In this document: piece by piece, positions 16,672-25,307 of the stretch
Layout: each line of letters starts with the position of its first letter
Numbering within the stretch: position 1 is the first letter of the stretch
The notes under the pieces: generated by a model
What the model was told of the DNA's origin: nothing
The model's database searches: none
What the model saw: the letters and a program-made list of their open reading frames with translations, nothing else
Source of the DNA: SHZI01 sp964417725
GTDB lineage: Bacteria > Pseudomonadota > Gammaproteobacteria > Steroidobacterales > GCA-2729495
Length of the DNA stretch: 64,000 nt
Reading direction: 5' to 3'
Assembly: GCA_964417725.1 (NCBI GenBank)
Contig: CAYQIV010000005.1
Location: forward strand, 70,335 to 134,334
Program-made: the position numbers and the translations under genes

Positions 16672-16878
16672 ATGGCGAAACGCAGCCAGGAGTCCGCTGA
16701 TTTCGACTGGGCCGAGGAGGAAGGCGACGAACCCGTGGCCGCCGAAGCCCCCGCCCCTGCGCCCCCGACCGGCGCCAAGGCCGGTTTCCATCTCGCCGCG
16801 GCACGCCGCATCGAGGAGGCGCGCGAACGACTGCAACTGCGCAAGGCCATCGAGGATTTCGACGACTACGACATCTAG
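16672..16878 (+). CDS. small acidic protein of the PA3496 type (putative envelope integrity protein)
   Basis: The 68-residue product has an acidic and Ala/Pro-rich N-terminal half and a helical C-terminus (AARRIEEARERLQLRKAIEDFDDYDI). The pattern of basic helix and an acidic DYD-type end resembles the PA3496 family of small gammaproteobacterial proteins; this comparison is from memory. Function is unknown. The ATG at 16672 has an AGGATG Shine-Dalgarno-like sequence nine bases upstream. Confidence 0.7.
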   Translation: MAKRSQESADFDWAEEEGDEPVAAEAPAPAPPTGAKAGFHLAAARRIEEARERLQLRKAIEDFDDYDI

Positions 16879-16946
16879 CCTGTGGGCGGGGTGTCGCGGT
16901 CGGCTATCGGCAACAACCCAGGGCTTCCCCACGCCGCGAGAGACCG

Positions 16947-17117
16947 ATGGAAGGACATGCCCGCAAGCCGGGCGACGACGACGGCGACCACCTCGAGGAC
17001 TACGCGGACGAGCTGCCGGACGATCCCGCGATCCGGCGCCTGCTCGCCGGCCACGAGCGCCACCGGCCGCACGACAAGCCGCCCCGCCACAAGCCCGACG
17101 ATCCCGACCGCGACTGA
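16947..17117 (+). CDS. small highly charged hypothetical protein (56 residues)
   Basis: A frame starting at ATG 16947 encodes 56 residues, extremely rich in Asp, His, Arg, Lys and Pro, with the segment EDYADELPDDPAIRRLLAGH in the middle. It follows the PA3496-like gene by 68 bases and could be cotranscribed. Reasonable codon use and a GAGAGA sequence upstream support it, but its small size leaves real doubt. Confidence 0.4.
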   Translation: MEGHARKPGDDDGDHLEDYADELPDDPAIRRLLAGHERHRPHDKPPRHKPDDPDRD

Positions 17118-17198
17118 CCGGCCCCGGACCGTCCTTCTTGTGCCCACCACATCGGACCGTGCCGCGGCCCGGCACCGGGGGTTGTGCCCCCGGAGCGG

Positions 17199-18794
17199 TC
17201 AAACCGGCAGGCCGAGGGCACCCGGGTTCATGAGGTTGTGCGGGTCGAGCTGGGCCTTGAGGCCCTCGACCAGCGCCCGCGTGGCGGGCTTGCGCGTCTC
17301 GAGGTAGGGGTAGTCCTTGCCGACCTGCATGTGGCCGGCACCATTGCGCACGCTGATCTCCTGGATGCGCTCGCGCAGTTCCTTGACGAGCGCCCGCCCG
17401 GCGGGGTTTTCGCCATGCACCGGCATGGTGGGCAGCAGCGCCGGCGGATAGACCCGTTCGTGGTAGATGGTGCGCGCGTCCTCCCAGAGGAACGTCGGCT
17501 CGTAGATGAAGAGGTTGGTGCTGAACGACATCAGCATGCGCGTCAGCTGCACGCGGTCGCGCTGCATGCGGTCGCGGTATTCGGCGAGCAGGGCTTCGAA
17601 ATCGGCATGGTGCTTGAGCACGGCCGAAAACGGCAGCACGCCGTGGACCGGCTTCCAGCGTTCGCCGTTGGGGCCGAGGATCGGTGTGATCTCCATGAAC
17701 GGGTTGGCGTGAAAGTAGGTCGGGATGGAGTTGGCGACGGGCGCGCCGTGCTTCGACATGATGTCGCGCGCCGCGGCCAGCTTGAGGCGCGCCTCGGCGT
17801 CGCTCAGGCCTTCGCAACTGAAGTGCGCCGAGTAGACGGCGTTCTTGAGGAAGTCACGGCCGGCGAGCGCCATCCGGCCGAGCTGCAGTACGCCGTCGAG
17901 GGGGCTGCGCGCGGCACCGAAGACGGTGCGCGCGGCGGCCCACGGGCTGGTGGATTCCATGCGCGTCAGGGCGGTTTTCTGCTGGCGCGGGTCGAGGGCG
18001 AAGTTCTGCGCCACGACGCCGAGCGGCGCGATCTCCATCAGCGCCCTGAGGCAGCTTTCGCCGTCGGGGAAGCCGTAGGAGGCGGCGGCGAAGCCCGTGG
18101 GGTTTTTCATCAGCCGCAGGGTGATGCGTGCCTTGATGCCGAATGCGCCGGCATCGCCGACGAAGAGGCCGGCGAGGTCAGGCCCGTAGTGGCGGAAGAA
18201 GGGCAGCGCGTGGTGGCCGCCGGCGGTGCCGGTGGAGAGCATCTCGCCGCTGGCGAGGATGACGTCGAGGCCGATGAGCGAGTCGGCCGACAGGCCATGG
18301 ACACCTGAACCGTAGTTGACGGCGTAGTGCGACATGCCGCCGCCGACGGTGGCGGCGAGCCCCGAGAACGGGCCCCACATCGGCGTGCGCAGGCCGCGCG
18401 GCTTGAGGGCGTCGTAGAGCTGGGCCCAGGTGACGCCCGGTTCGACCGTGACGTAGAGATCCTGTGCGTTGATCTCGATAGCGGTCAGCCGTGACATGTC
18501 GAAGGTGACGGTCGGCGCGCGCACCGGCCGGTAGCCGTCGGTGTAGGAGGCCCCGCCGCCGCGCACGACCATCGCCGCGCGCGCGCGGCTGCAGACGCGC
18601 ACCGCCTCCTGGAGTTCATCGATGCTGCCGGGGCGCACCACCGCAACGGGGAGCACGTCGGCACCGCGGTAGACATCCGTGGAATAGAAGCGCAGCGAGG
18701 TTTCGTCGGTGAGGACGTGCCCGGCGCCGGTGACCGCCGCCAGCCCCTCGAGCAGCGTCGAGCGTACCGTGTCGGCCGACGTGTCGGCATTCAT
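17199..18794 (-). CDS. FAD-linked oxidase of the VAO/PCMH family
   Basis: Flavoprotein of 531 residues with an N-terminal PCMH-type FAD domain and a C-terminal substrate domain. Visible motifs are VVRGGGASYTDGY (about residue 70), VTVEPGVTWAQLYDAL, PMWGPFSGLAATVGGGMSHYAVNYGSG with the diphosphate-binding glycines, and FVGDAGAFGIKARITLRLM. The C-terminus ends LDPHNLMNPGALGL, the usual D-lactate dehydrogenase/4-cresol dehydrogenase type ending. Likely reactions are dehydrogenation of a hydroxy acid or alkylphenol; the substrate is not readable. The start ATG at 18794 follows GGGGACGGA. No partner cytochrome gene is adjacent. Confidence 0.88.
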   Translation of the reverse strand: MNADTSADTVRSTLLEGLAAVTGAGHVLTDETSLRFYSTDVYRGADVLPVAVVRPGSIDELQEAVRVCSRARAAMVVRGGGASYTDGYRPVRAPTVTFDMSRLTAIEINAQDLYVTVEPGVTWAQLYDALKPRGLRTPMWGPFSGLAATVGGGMSHYAVNYGSGVHGLSADSLIGLDVILASGEMLSTGTAGGHHALPFFRHYGPDLAGLFVGDAGAFGIKARITLRLMKNPTGFAAASYGFPDGESCLRALMEIAPLGVVAQNFALDPRQQKTALTRMESTSPWAAARTVFGAARSPLDGVLQLGRMALAGRDFLKNAVYSAHFSCEGLSDAEARLKLAAARDIMSKHGAPVANSIPTYFHANPFMEITPILGPNGERWKPVHGVLPFSAVLKHHADFEALLAEYRDRMQRDRVQLTRMLMSFSTNLFIYEPTFLWEDARTIYHERVYPPALLPTMPVHGENPAGRALVKELRERIQEISVRNGAGHMQVGKDYPYLETRKPATRALVEGLKAQLDPHNLMNPGALGLPV

Positions 18795-18949
18795 CGTTCC
18801 GTCCCCGTGATGTGCGACCGGGAAGCATTGTAGGGCGCCGCCCGGGTGTCGGGTCGGGCTTTTCGGACGGCCTGGCCGGAGGGCGGTGCCGGGTGTCGTC
18901 GAGGGCGCCTGATGGGGGCTGGGGACACCCGACATGGCAGTGGCCACAA

Positions 18950-18969
18950 GGCCTGTCGCCTTCTGCGGG
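18950..18969 (+). repeat. degenerate direct repeat, copy 1
   Basis: The block reads GGCCTGTCGCCTTCTGCGGG. It resembles the block at 19039 (17 of 20 positions) and another near the window end at 63974. It could be a dispersed intergenic repeat family or a chance similarity in GC-rich DNA. Confidence 0.35.
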
Positions 18970-19038
18970 ATGCCTGCTCCGGGCTCCTGCCCTTCGCCCG
19001 CTCGAGCTTCGGGGTGCCCGGCGGGGTGTTGGCGGCGA

Positions 19039-19058
19039 GGCCTGTCAGCTTCTGCCGG
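19039..19058 (+). repeat. degenerate direct repeat, copy 2
   Basis: The block reads GGCCTGTCAGCTTCTGCCGG, 89 bases downstream of copy 1 in the same orientation. Similarity continues loosely for some 20 bases beyond (a GCTCCGG element in each). Confidence 0.35.
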
Positions 19059-19131
19059 ACGCTCGCTCCGGTTTCGCGGCACCGGGCTTCGCCGCCTGCC
19101 GCGAGTTGCTCATGGGCGGATACCAGCTGCT

Positions 19132-19881
19132 TCAGGAACGGCTGGAGAGCTTGGCACGAAACACGGCGAGGGTGAACTTTGGAATGACCGCCTGGCGATA
19201 GGCCCGCTTGGGCTGGGTGACCAGCCGGTACAGCCATTCGAGATTGGCACGACGAACGATTGCAGGTGCCCGTTGCACGCGGCCGGCGATCACATCAAAG
19301 GTACCGCCGACGCCCTGGCAGACCCGGACATGCGGCAAACGGGGCAGATACTTCTCCATCCACAGCTCCTGCCGGGGGCTGCCGAGCGCCACAAACAGCA
19401 CCTGGGCACCCGAAGCGTCGATGGCATCGATCAGCTCCGGCATCTGCTCTTCTTTGATGTAGCCATCACGATGGCCGACGATATTGAGGCCGGGATATCG
19501 CTGCCGCAGCACCGCAACCGCCTGGGCATTCACATCTGGTGCCGCCCCAAACAGGAAGACCCGGTAGCCCCGCTGGCTGGCCTGCGCACAAATTTCGGGC
19601 ATCAGGTCGGCGCCGGCGACACGGTCGATGCGCTCCTTCCACAACAGGCGCACGGCATAGACCACCCCGATACCGTCCGGGATGACCAGGCCCGCCTCCG
19701 CCAGGGTCTCGCGCAGCACCGGGTCGGACTGGGCCTTCATTATTTTTTCAGGGTTGACGGCCAGGATCGTGCGTGGCCGATCCCCCTGGACCATGGCATC
19801 AACGGCCGCAAGCGCACGCCCCACATCGACGCAGTCGACCGGGATGCCCAGCACTGTCACACGCTTTGGCAACCCCGTCAC
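19132..19881 (-). CDS. WecG/TagA/CpsF family glycosyltransferase
   Basis: GT26-type transferase that adds a sugar such as N-acetylmannosamine(uronate) or glucose to a lipid-linked intermediate at the cytoplasmic face of the membrane. The 249 residues carry the family signatures TILAVNPEKIMKAQ, VIPDGIGVVYA, RVAGADLMPEICAQA, VFLFGAAPDVNAQA and the C-terminal VALGSPRQELWM. The WLYRLVTQPKRAYRQ tail is the usual membrane-association segment. It starts at a GTG (19881). It is the last gene of the long minus-strand arm of the EPS locus, so it probably contributes an early sugar to the repeat unit. Confidence 0.92.
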   Translation of the reverse strand: MTGLPKRVTVLGIPVDCVDVGRALAAVDAMVQGDRPRTILAVNPEKIMKAQSDPVLRETLAEAGLVIPDGIGVVYAVRLLWKERIDRVAGADLMPEICAQASQRGYRVFLFGAAPDVNAQAVAVLRQRYPGLNIVGHRDGYIKEEQMPELIDAIDASGAQVLFVALGSPRQELWMEKYLPRLPHVRVCQGVGGTFDVIAGRVQRAPAIVRRANLEWLYRLVTQPKRAYRQAVIPKFTLAVFRAKLSSRS

Positions 19882-19966
19882 AGTTCTGCCCTCAAATGAG
19901 CCAAGCGTATGATAACTGCCTTATGAGTGTCTGGAACTGAGTTCAGAAACCAACAGACGGGCCCGA

Positions 19967-21877
19967 TCAATGGGCCGATCCGGCGAGTCGTCGAACCTCA
20001 AATTCATCGAACAAAGGCAGCAGTTTCTCGACGCTGCCAGGCTCTGTCAGCCACAGCACGGTCAAAACGGGACTCGGCTCGGCCGGGAACTTGACCCGGA
20101 TCACATCGCATGGCTCCAGTTCCGTATACGCATGCGAACGCCAACCCAGAAGTGGACCGACAGCGCCTCTCGCCAGGATGGGCTCGCCGCCCACGAACTC
20201 CAGACTCAGCCGCAGCCCACCGACACCTTCGAGATGAACGCACTGGCCTCGCGACGAGTCTCGAATCCGCAGACCAAGATGCCAGTGAACTGCAGCTTTG
20301 TGGCCGGCCACACCCTCAAGGCAGTCCCAGACAGCCAGAAACTCGTTTCTCTTGTAAATCAGACCACGCCAATGGGTAATGCCGAGGTGGCGGTACCCAT
20401 CATGCCGGGCCAGTATGGTTGAGCAATTGGGCTCAAACCGGCTGATCAGCAGATCAGACTTGTATGGCCGGCGCCACATGAAGACCGACACCTGCTCGGC
20501 CTGATCCTCGCCGTCGATCACAGCTGTGTTATGAGCAGCTGCTGATCGAAAGTACCGACGATACTCCTGTGATCCGCCGTACTGGTATGTACCGGGATCA
20601 ATCAATACGTCGGCGCCGTCAAACCGGAACATCAGCGACAGGCAATCAGCATGTCCGTGTGCAAATCCGGGTGCCATGCCAAGCGGGTTATGAAGAAACA
20701 CCAGGCGGTCCCCCGATCCATACCGGACAACACTCAGTCCGGACACATGGCACGAGCGCTGCACCGGCTCTGAATCAGAGCCTGACCAGGATATCCGTAG
20801 TAACGGTGAGAGCGCATAGCCATCATCTGCATCGCCAATGCGCGGCAGGTCTGCGGGCCTGGCTGCCAGCATGTTCAAAAAGTCCCGCCCGCGGGCCACT
20901 GCAGATTCGATCAAGGGCTCGGGGGGCTGCCCGGCATGCTGTAGCAACGCCACAGCAAGCCCCAAAAGATCCGTTACAAACAACAGATACCAAGTTGCCT
21001 GCTCGATACCTCCGCCGTCAGCATCGATCTGCCGGGCCGCTTCGACACGCAGCAACTCCAGACCCTTCTGCTTCCATCGTGATGCTGGAACGCAGTCATT
21101 GAGCAAGACCCCCGCATACAGGAGGCCGACCGCTTCAGCCACCGTGTGATTACCAGCCGACGAATATAGAGACAAGCGCCTCTCTACATGCCACGCATGA
21201 TAGGTGATGATGGAAATCACCGTTTCCCGTGTCTGCGTGGACACCCACTTCCGCACCAGATCGTAGGTATGAAAGACGGAAATCAGACGCAAGGCCTCTT
21301 CCATTGCGGAAATGCAGTTGACGCCGATACCGGGTGGATTACCAGCCGACCAGGCTCCGAGCTGCCTATCAATCATGGCAACAGCCCTGCTCCGCACCGA
21401 CTCGTCGTGATCTGCCACGATGGCGAGGCCATAAAGGTGTTGCAGCCTGTTTAACTCCCACAGAATGCGAACGTCCCCTGTCGCGTTCCCGGGACGATAG
21501 TCAATTCCATGCCAGGGACCATGCGGCCATTCAGCACCCGTCAAAGGATCAACCCGCCAAAAGCCCGGTTCATTCTGCGCTGACACCCAGCCCCTGAACA
21601 CAGGGATCTGTCCCGCCACAAGTTGCGCTTCATAGGCCGGATCTCGCTCAACCGTCGGCGCACAAAGCTGTGCATGGGGTGATCGAAAGAACGCGGCACA
21701 CTGCAGCTCTCGCTGGTGGGTTTTCGACCAGATACGGACTGAATGGCCCTCCCCGACTCGCTGCAGCCACTGCCACACTCTGCAGCAGATCTCGGCTACG
21801 GACATAACCGAGATCCTGTGCAACAACCATGTAAGGCGCCTGCGACTCCTCACGACCAGTTCATACCAAACCGCCAT
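19967..21877 (-). CDS. heparinase II/III family protein (first copy)
   Basis: A 636-residue protein with the alpha/alpha-toroid N-terminal region and C-terminal beta-sandwich of heparinase II/III-type lyases, which cleave uronic-acid polysaccharides by beta-elimination. Landmarks are WELNRLQHLYGLA, a YSSAGNHTVAEAVGLLYAG segment with Asn-His, the HGHADCLSLMFRFDG segment with the metal/catalytic histidines and YRRYFRSAAAHNTAVIDGEDQ. There is no clear signal peptide; a basic N-terminus is followed by a hydrophobic stretch. The start ATG overlaps the upstream glycosyltransferase stop by 17 bases. In EPS loci such proteins probably trim or modify the polymer. A second copy lies at 31694. Confidence 0.9.
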   Translation of the reverse strand: MAVWYELVVRSRRRLTWLLHRISVMSVAEICCRVWQWLQRVGEGHSVRIWSKTHQRELQCAAFFRSPHAQLCAPTVERDPAYEAQLVAGQIPVFRGWVSAQNEPGFWRVDPLTGAEWPHGPWHGIDYRPGNATGDVRILWELNRLQHLYGLAIVADHDESVRSRAVAMIDRQLGAWSAGNPPGIGVNCISAMEEALRLISVFHTYDLVRKWVSTQTRETVISIITYHAWHVERRLSLYSSAGNHTVAEAVGLLYAGVLLNDCVPASRWKQKGLELLRVEAARQIDADGGGIEQATWYLLFVTDLLGLAVALLQHAGQPPEPLIESAVARGRDFLNMLAARPADLPRIGDADDGYALSPLLRISWSGSDSEPVQRSCHVSGLSVVRYGSGDRLVFLHNPLGMAPGFAHGHADCLSLMFRFDGADVLIDPGTYQYGGSQEYRRYFRSAAAHNTAVIDGEDQAEQVSVFMWRRPYKSDLLISRFEPNCSTILARHDGYRHLGITHWRGLIYKRNEFLAVWDCLEGVAGHKAAVHWHLGLRIRDSSRGQCVHLEGVGGLRLSLEFVGGEPILARGAVGPLLGWRSHAYTELEPCDVIRVKFPAEPSPVLTVLWLTEPGSVEKLLPLFDEFEVRRLAGSAH

Positions 21878-22940
21878 AGAGATGACGAAGCTGTCCGGCG
21901 ATCACCTCAATATCGTGTTTTTCACGAACTTCCCTGTAGGCATTCTCCGCCAGCAACTCACATTCCTCCCGGTCGCGTAGCAACCTGCATATGGCCACCG
22001 CAATCCCCGCCACATCGCCTGGCTGCACATAAACACCGGTCACTCCATCCTGAACGACACTCGGCACACCACCGACGGGTGTCGTTATGACAGGAACACG
22101 GGCCGCCATGGATTCGAGAATAACGTTTGGCACACCTTCCGAGTAACTTGGCAGAATCAGTGCGCGCGATGTACGCAAAAGACGCAAACGCTCCTCACCC
22201 TCAACCCAACCCACAACCTGCGCATACCGATCAAGTTTTCTCTCCAGAATCACCTCCCTGAGTCGGTCACTCTCCTTGGTTCCACCAAACACGAACGACG
22301 CGTCAGGAAATTCCCTGACAACTTCAGGGATCGCATCGACAAGGTCGTAGACCCCCTTGGCAGGGATAAACCACCCCAGATAAATGATCTGCCGTGGCAT
22401 ATGGCGCCACTCACTTCGCCACAGCGAAAATGCCGAAACGTCGACCGGATTACTGACAACTGCCAGCTTTGCTTGGGGGAATACCAGCTGGAATGCGTCC
22501 AGTTGCGCCGCGGACAGAAACACAATCCGGTCACTGAGTCTGGCCGCCACCCGTACCAGCCACTGACGCAAGACTGAGCTACCGGCATAAACATCGACAA
22601 AGCGGGCCGGGTGTATGTGCAGAACAACAGGGATCCTGAACAAGCGTGCGGTCAGCAAATAGAAAAACTTCCGGACGAAACTCGAACCAGCGGAGGTATG
22701 AAGCGAGATCGCAGTTGGCCTTTCACCAACAATGGTCAACAAAAAGATCAAAAACCGATAGATGGCGTATATCAGTTTCACCCCCTGCCGCCCATCCCTG
22801 GTCGACGAGAAATGAACACAGCCAAACTCCGCCCAGAAACTGCTTCTGGAATAGTTCTGGATAACTGCTGTTATCCCCCCTTTGGAACTGGCCCCTGGCC
22901 CAACAATCAGAATGCGGTGCTTATTGATACGGTTTGGCAT
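21861..22940 (-). CDS. glycosyltransferase family 4 protein
   Basis: GT-B fold retaining transferase of 359 residues that adds a sugar from a nucleotide donor. The N-terminus ILIVGPGASSKGGITAVIQNY has the glycine-rich acceptor-side loop. The C-terminal donor domain holds IIYLGWFIPAKGVYDLVDAIPEV, and the E-x7-E motif region is SYSEGVPNVILESMAARVPVI. It overlaps the heparinase gene downstream by 17 bases and the glycosyl hydrolase-like gene upstream by 20 bases, so it is part of a continuous operon. Donor and acceptor sugars are unknown. Confidence 0.92.
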   Translation of the reverse strand: MPNRINKHRILIVGPGASSKGGITAVIQNYSRSSFWAEFGCVHFSSTRDGRQGVKLIYAIYRFLIFLLTIVGERPTAISLHTSAGSSFVRKFFYLLTARLFRIPVVLHIHPARFVDVYAGSSVLRQWLVRVAARLSDRIVFLSAAQLDAFQLVFPQAKLAVVSNPVDVSAFSLWRSEWRHMPRQIIYLGWFIPAKGVYDLVDAIPEVVREFPDASFVFGGTKESDRLREVILERKLDRYAQVVGWVEGEERLRLLRTSRALILPSYSEGVPNVILESMAARVPVITTPVGGVPSVVQDGVTGVYVQPGDVAGIAVAICRLLRDREECELLAENAYREVREKHDIEVIAGQLRHLYGGLV

Positions 22941-24027
22941 TGCCTGTTTTTTTGCCCCGCTCGTCCCACTCAGCCGAGATGGCCCGAATTTGCGCCTCGG
23001 TCAAAAAGCGGTACTCGTAAAGTGCGGCACTGTGCTGCGCCGGATTAAACGTGGTCGCAAACCTTATGACCTTGCTGACTTCCCGATGATCCCGGGGCCA
23101 CACCTGACTGCGACTCGCCTTATCGAACTCGTAGTTTCCGGCGATCATGATGAGCCGGGACGGATCCTTCAGCTCGGCCAACGCGGTATCGAGCAAGTCA
23201 TGCCGGATAGCACTCAGCTGCGCGTACTCGATATGCAGAATGTAGTCGACAAGACCGGCGTTTGCCCAGGTGATGCTGTTGGTACCCTCAAGCCGCAACG
23301 GCTCATATCCCGCATGAGAACTAACGGAAATGGTTACATCAGGGGCCCTGGCGCGTACGGCGATTGAAATGGACGTCAATAAATCATCAACCACAGTACG
23401 GTTCCACTTCTCGATTGCCTCTTTTGCGTCAGGAACAATTCTGTAGGACAGGCTATCGCGGGAAAGATTCCGGCCGGTACGAGCACGGTAATCGGCTTTG
23501 CATCTTTCGGACAAACATATGCCCCGCGACCGAACGTAATCGAGATTAATTCCGTCAACCGGGTACTTTTCCACCACATCCAGAACGACATCCCGAATAA
23601 ACCGTCGGAACTCATGGTTATGAACGTCAAATGCGTCATCTGGAACGCCCGGCCCTGCAAATTCCGGATAGAAGTCTCGCTGGCGTTTTACAAGAGTGAA
23701 CCATGGATGAACCTCCATCCCCTCTGCATGTGCCCGCTTGATCAGATATGCAAGAGGATCAGCAAGCCCTTTCGGGTTATCTACCCAGCGTGGCTCTTTG
23801 GGCAATGAACTGCGCCATGTCACCCCGCGGCCATGCCAGACACAGGGAACGATCACGTTGAAACCGGCCCGTTTTGCTTTGCTGACAAGCTGATCCGCAG
23901 CTGCTCGATCCATCCATGAGAACTCCTCATCGAGGAGCAGGCGAAGTTCACGCTCTGCCGCAAAAGATGGCGACATCCACATCAGGACGCATGTAATCGC
24001 AAGGAATACCGTCCGATCGACGGTCAT
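22921..24027 (-). CDS. exported glycosyl hydrolase-like 10 (GHL10) family protein
   Basis: The 368-residue protein has a signal peptide (residues 1-23, ending PSFA). A TIM-barrel domain is then recognisable by RELRLLLDEEFSWMD, NVIVPCVWHGRG, LIKRAHAEGMEVHPWFTLVK, DVVEKYPVDGINLDYVR and VTISVSSHAGYE. The IDGINLDYVR strand carries the acidic pair of the putative active site. Relatives (Pfam PF02638) are predicted to cut glycans, but few have been tested. Export and location suggest action on the EPS polymer in the periplasm or outside. Its start overlaps the Wzy-candidate stop in an ATGA arrangement. Confidence 0.85.
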   Translation of the reverse strand: MTVDRTVFLAITCVLMWMSPSFAAERELRLLLDEEFSWMDRAAADQLVSKAKRAGFNVIVPCVWHGRGVTWRSSLPKEPRWVDNPKGLADPLAYLIKRAHAEGMEVHPWFTLVKRQRDFYPEFAGPGVPDDAFDVHNHEFRRFIRDVVLDVVEKYPVDGINLDYVRSRGICLSERCKADYRARTGRNLSRDSLSYRIVPDAKEAIEKWNRTVVDDLLTSISIAVRARAPDVTISVSSHAGYEPLRLEGTNSITWANAGLVDYILHIEYAQLSAIRHDLLDTALAELKDPSRLIMIAGNYEFDKASRSQVWPRDHREVSKVIRFATTFNPAQHSAALYEYRFLTEAQIRAISAEWDERGKKTGNAKPYQ

Positions 24028-25307
24028 CTCTGCCCGCCGGTACGGGGCAACTCGCCAATGAACGTCGCACCACTCGCCTGCGAGTGATAGCCGTGGCGGG
24101 CAATATCCAGACCAATCATCACCATCACAAAGAGCTGACCGAGACCGAAACGGTTCAGGTAGCTATTACTGAGAAAGTTCATGGCGATTACGGCGACGAG
24201 CAACGCGAGATAGTAGGGCCGGACTGGCGCCGGGGCAGACCTCGCATGCTGAAAGAGCAAATAGTAAATCCAGACGACCAGCGCAAAGCCAACAACCCCC
24301 AACTCCATCAAGGCAGACAGGTAGTCGTTATGGCTTTCCCATGCGCGAAGCCGGTACTCGGATGTAATGACTCCGTTTGCCGGCATGACACCGATTTCAT
24401 TACCCACCCCCAGCCCGGTAATCTGCTGATCAAAGGGAAGATCCGCAAACATGCGCAGGTTATGCGCCCATATAAACGGACGTCCGGAACCCGCCATTTC
24501 CACTGCACTACCCACTCCCTTGCCTTGGGTAGCGTCCCAGAACACGGTCTGTACATATCCCGACAGAAGCCATACTGCAACCAAACCACCTGCATACACG
24601 ACAAACCAGCGTCGGTTACGCAGCCACACCAACACACCAAAAAACACGACCAGTCCAAGCATCACGGTACGAACGTTGCTCTTGAACAGACTGAACACAG
24701 CAAGTCCTGTAATGAGCGCACACGCCGCCATGATGACCTTTTGCTTGCGCCATGCTCCCGGGCCACGCCACGCCCGCTGGAGCCCGGAGTAAATAAACAC
24801 AAGCATGATGGCAAATCCAATGGTATGGGCCATCGAGTGCAAATCCTTGAATACACCCTGATATCGCTCAAACCCCGTGTAGTAATTGACACTGTACAAC
24901 CCCTTACCCTGAAGGATCGCAACAGCATTGACAGAAACAATGATCGCAAATCCCAGAACCAGGTTGCGCAGATAGCGCAAGAATTCTTTTTCGGTACGCA
25001 CCATCCGTCTAAGCAGAAGATACATCACGAACGGCAGCATCCACTTGATTGATGCCTTGAGATCGGACGACTCCCACTGAAATACGGTGACAATCCCACA
25101 CCAGGCCACGAAAAGCATCATGGCGACGTCCAGCCGGTCCAGCCCGCGACGCGAATTCCAGCTTGACAGAAGAAACGCGCAAAACAGGACACCAACCATC
25201 AGAATGGTCAGTATTTCGAAAACACCCAGACCAAAAAAACGCGCATCGACATAGTAAAACATCACCGGCCGCACAAAATAGAACAACTGAAGTAGTGCAT
25301 CAGCCAT
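24024..25307 (-). CDS. O-antigen ligase/polymerase (Wzy-like) membrane protein, first copy
   Basis: A 427-residue polytopic membrane protein with about ten to twelve helices and a large periplasmic loop in the second half. The loop contains GSGRPFIWAHNLRMFADLP and RAWESHNDYLSALMELGVVGFALVVWI. The H-N-D motif before the last helices is typical of the Wzy_C/WaaL family. In a Wzx/Wzy locus the probable job is polymerisation of undecaprenyl-linked repeat units at the outer face of the inner membrane. It overlaps its neighbours on both sides. A second, unrelated-looking member is at 37644. Confidence 0.85.
   Translation of the reverse strand: MADALLQLFYFVRPVMFYYVDARFFGLGVFEILTILMVGVLFCAFLLSSWNSRRGLDRLDVAMMLFVAWCGIVTVFQWESSDLKASIKWMLPFVMYLLLRRMVRTEKEFLRYLRNLVLGFAIIVSVNAVAILQGKGLYSVNYYTGFERYQGVFKDLHSMAHTIGFAIMLVFIYSGLQRAWRGPGAWRKQKVIMAACALITGLAVFSLFKSNVRTVMLGLVVFFGVLVWLRNRRWFVVYAGGLVAVWLLSGYVQTVFWDATQGKGVGSAVEMAGSGRPFIWAHNLRMFADLPFDQQITGLGVGNEIGVMPANGVITSEYRLRAWESHNDYLSALMELGVVGFALVVWIYYLLFQHARSAPAPVRPYYLALLVAVIAMNFLSNSYLNRFGLGQLFVMVMIGLDIARHGYHSQASGATFIGELPRTGGQR

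Larger units (their letters stand above)
18795..19131. other. intergenic stretch with degenerate repeats, no gene recognised
   Basis: No convincing reading frame is present. The stretch contains two similar 20-base blocks (18950-18969 and 19039-19058, listed separately). It separates the general metabolic region from the exopolysaccharide locus. Confidence 0.5.
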
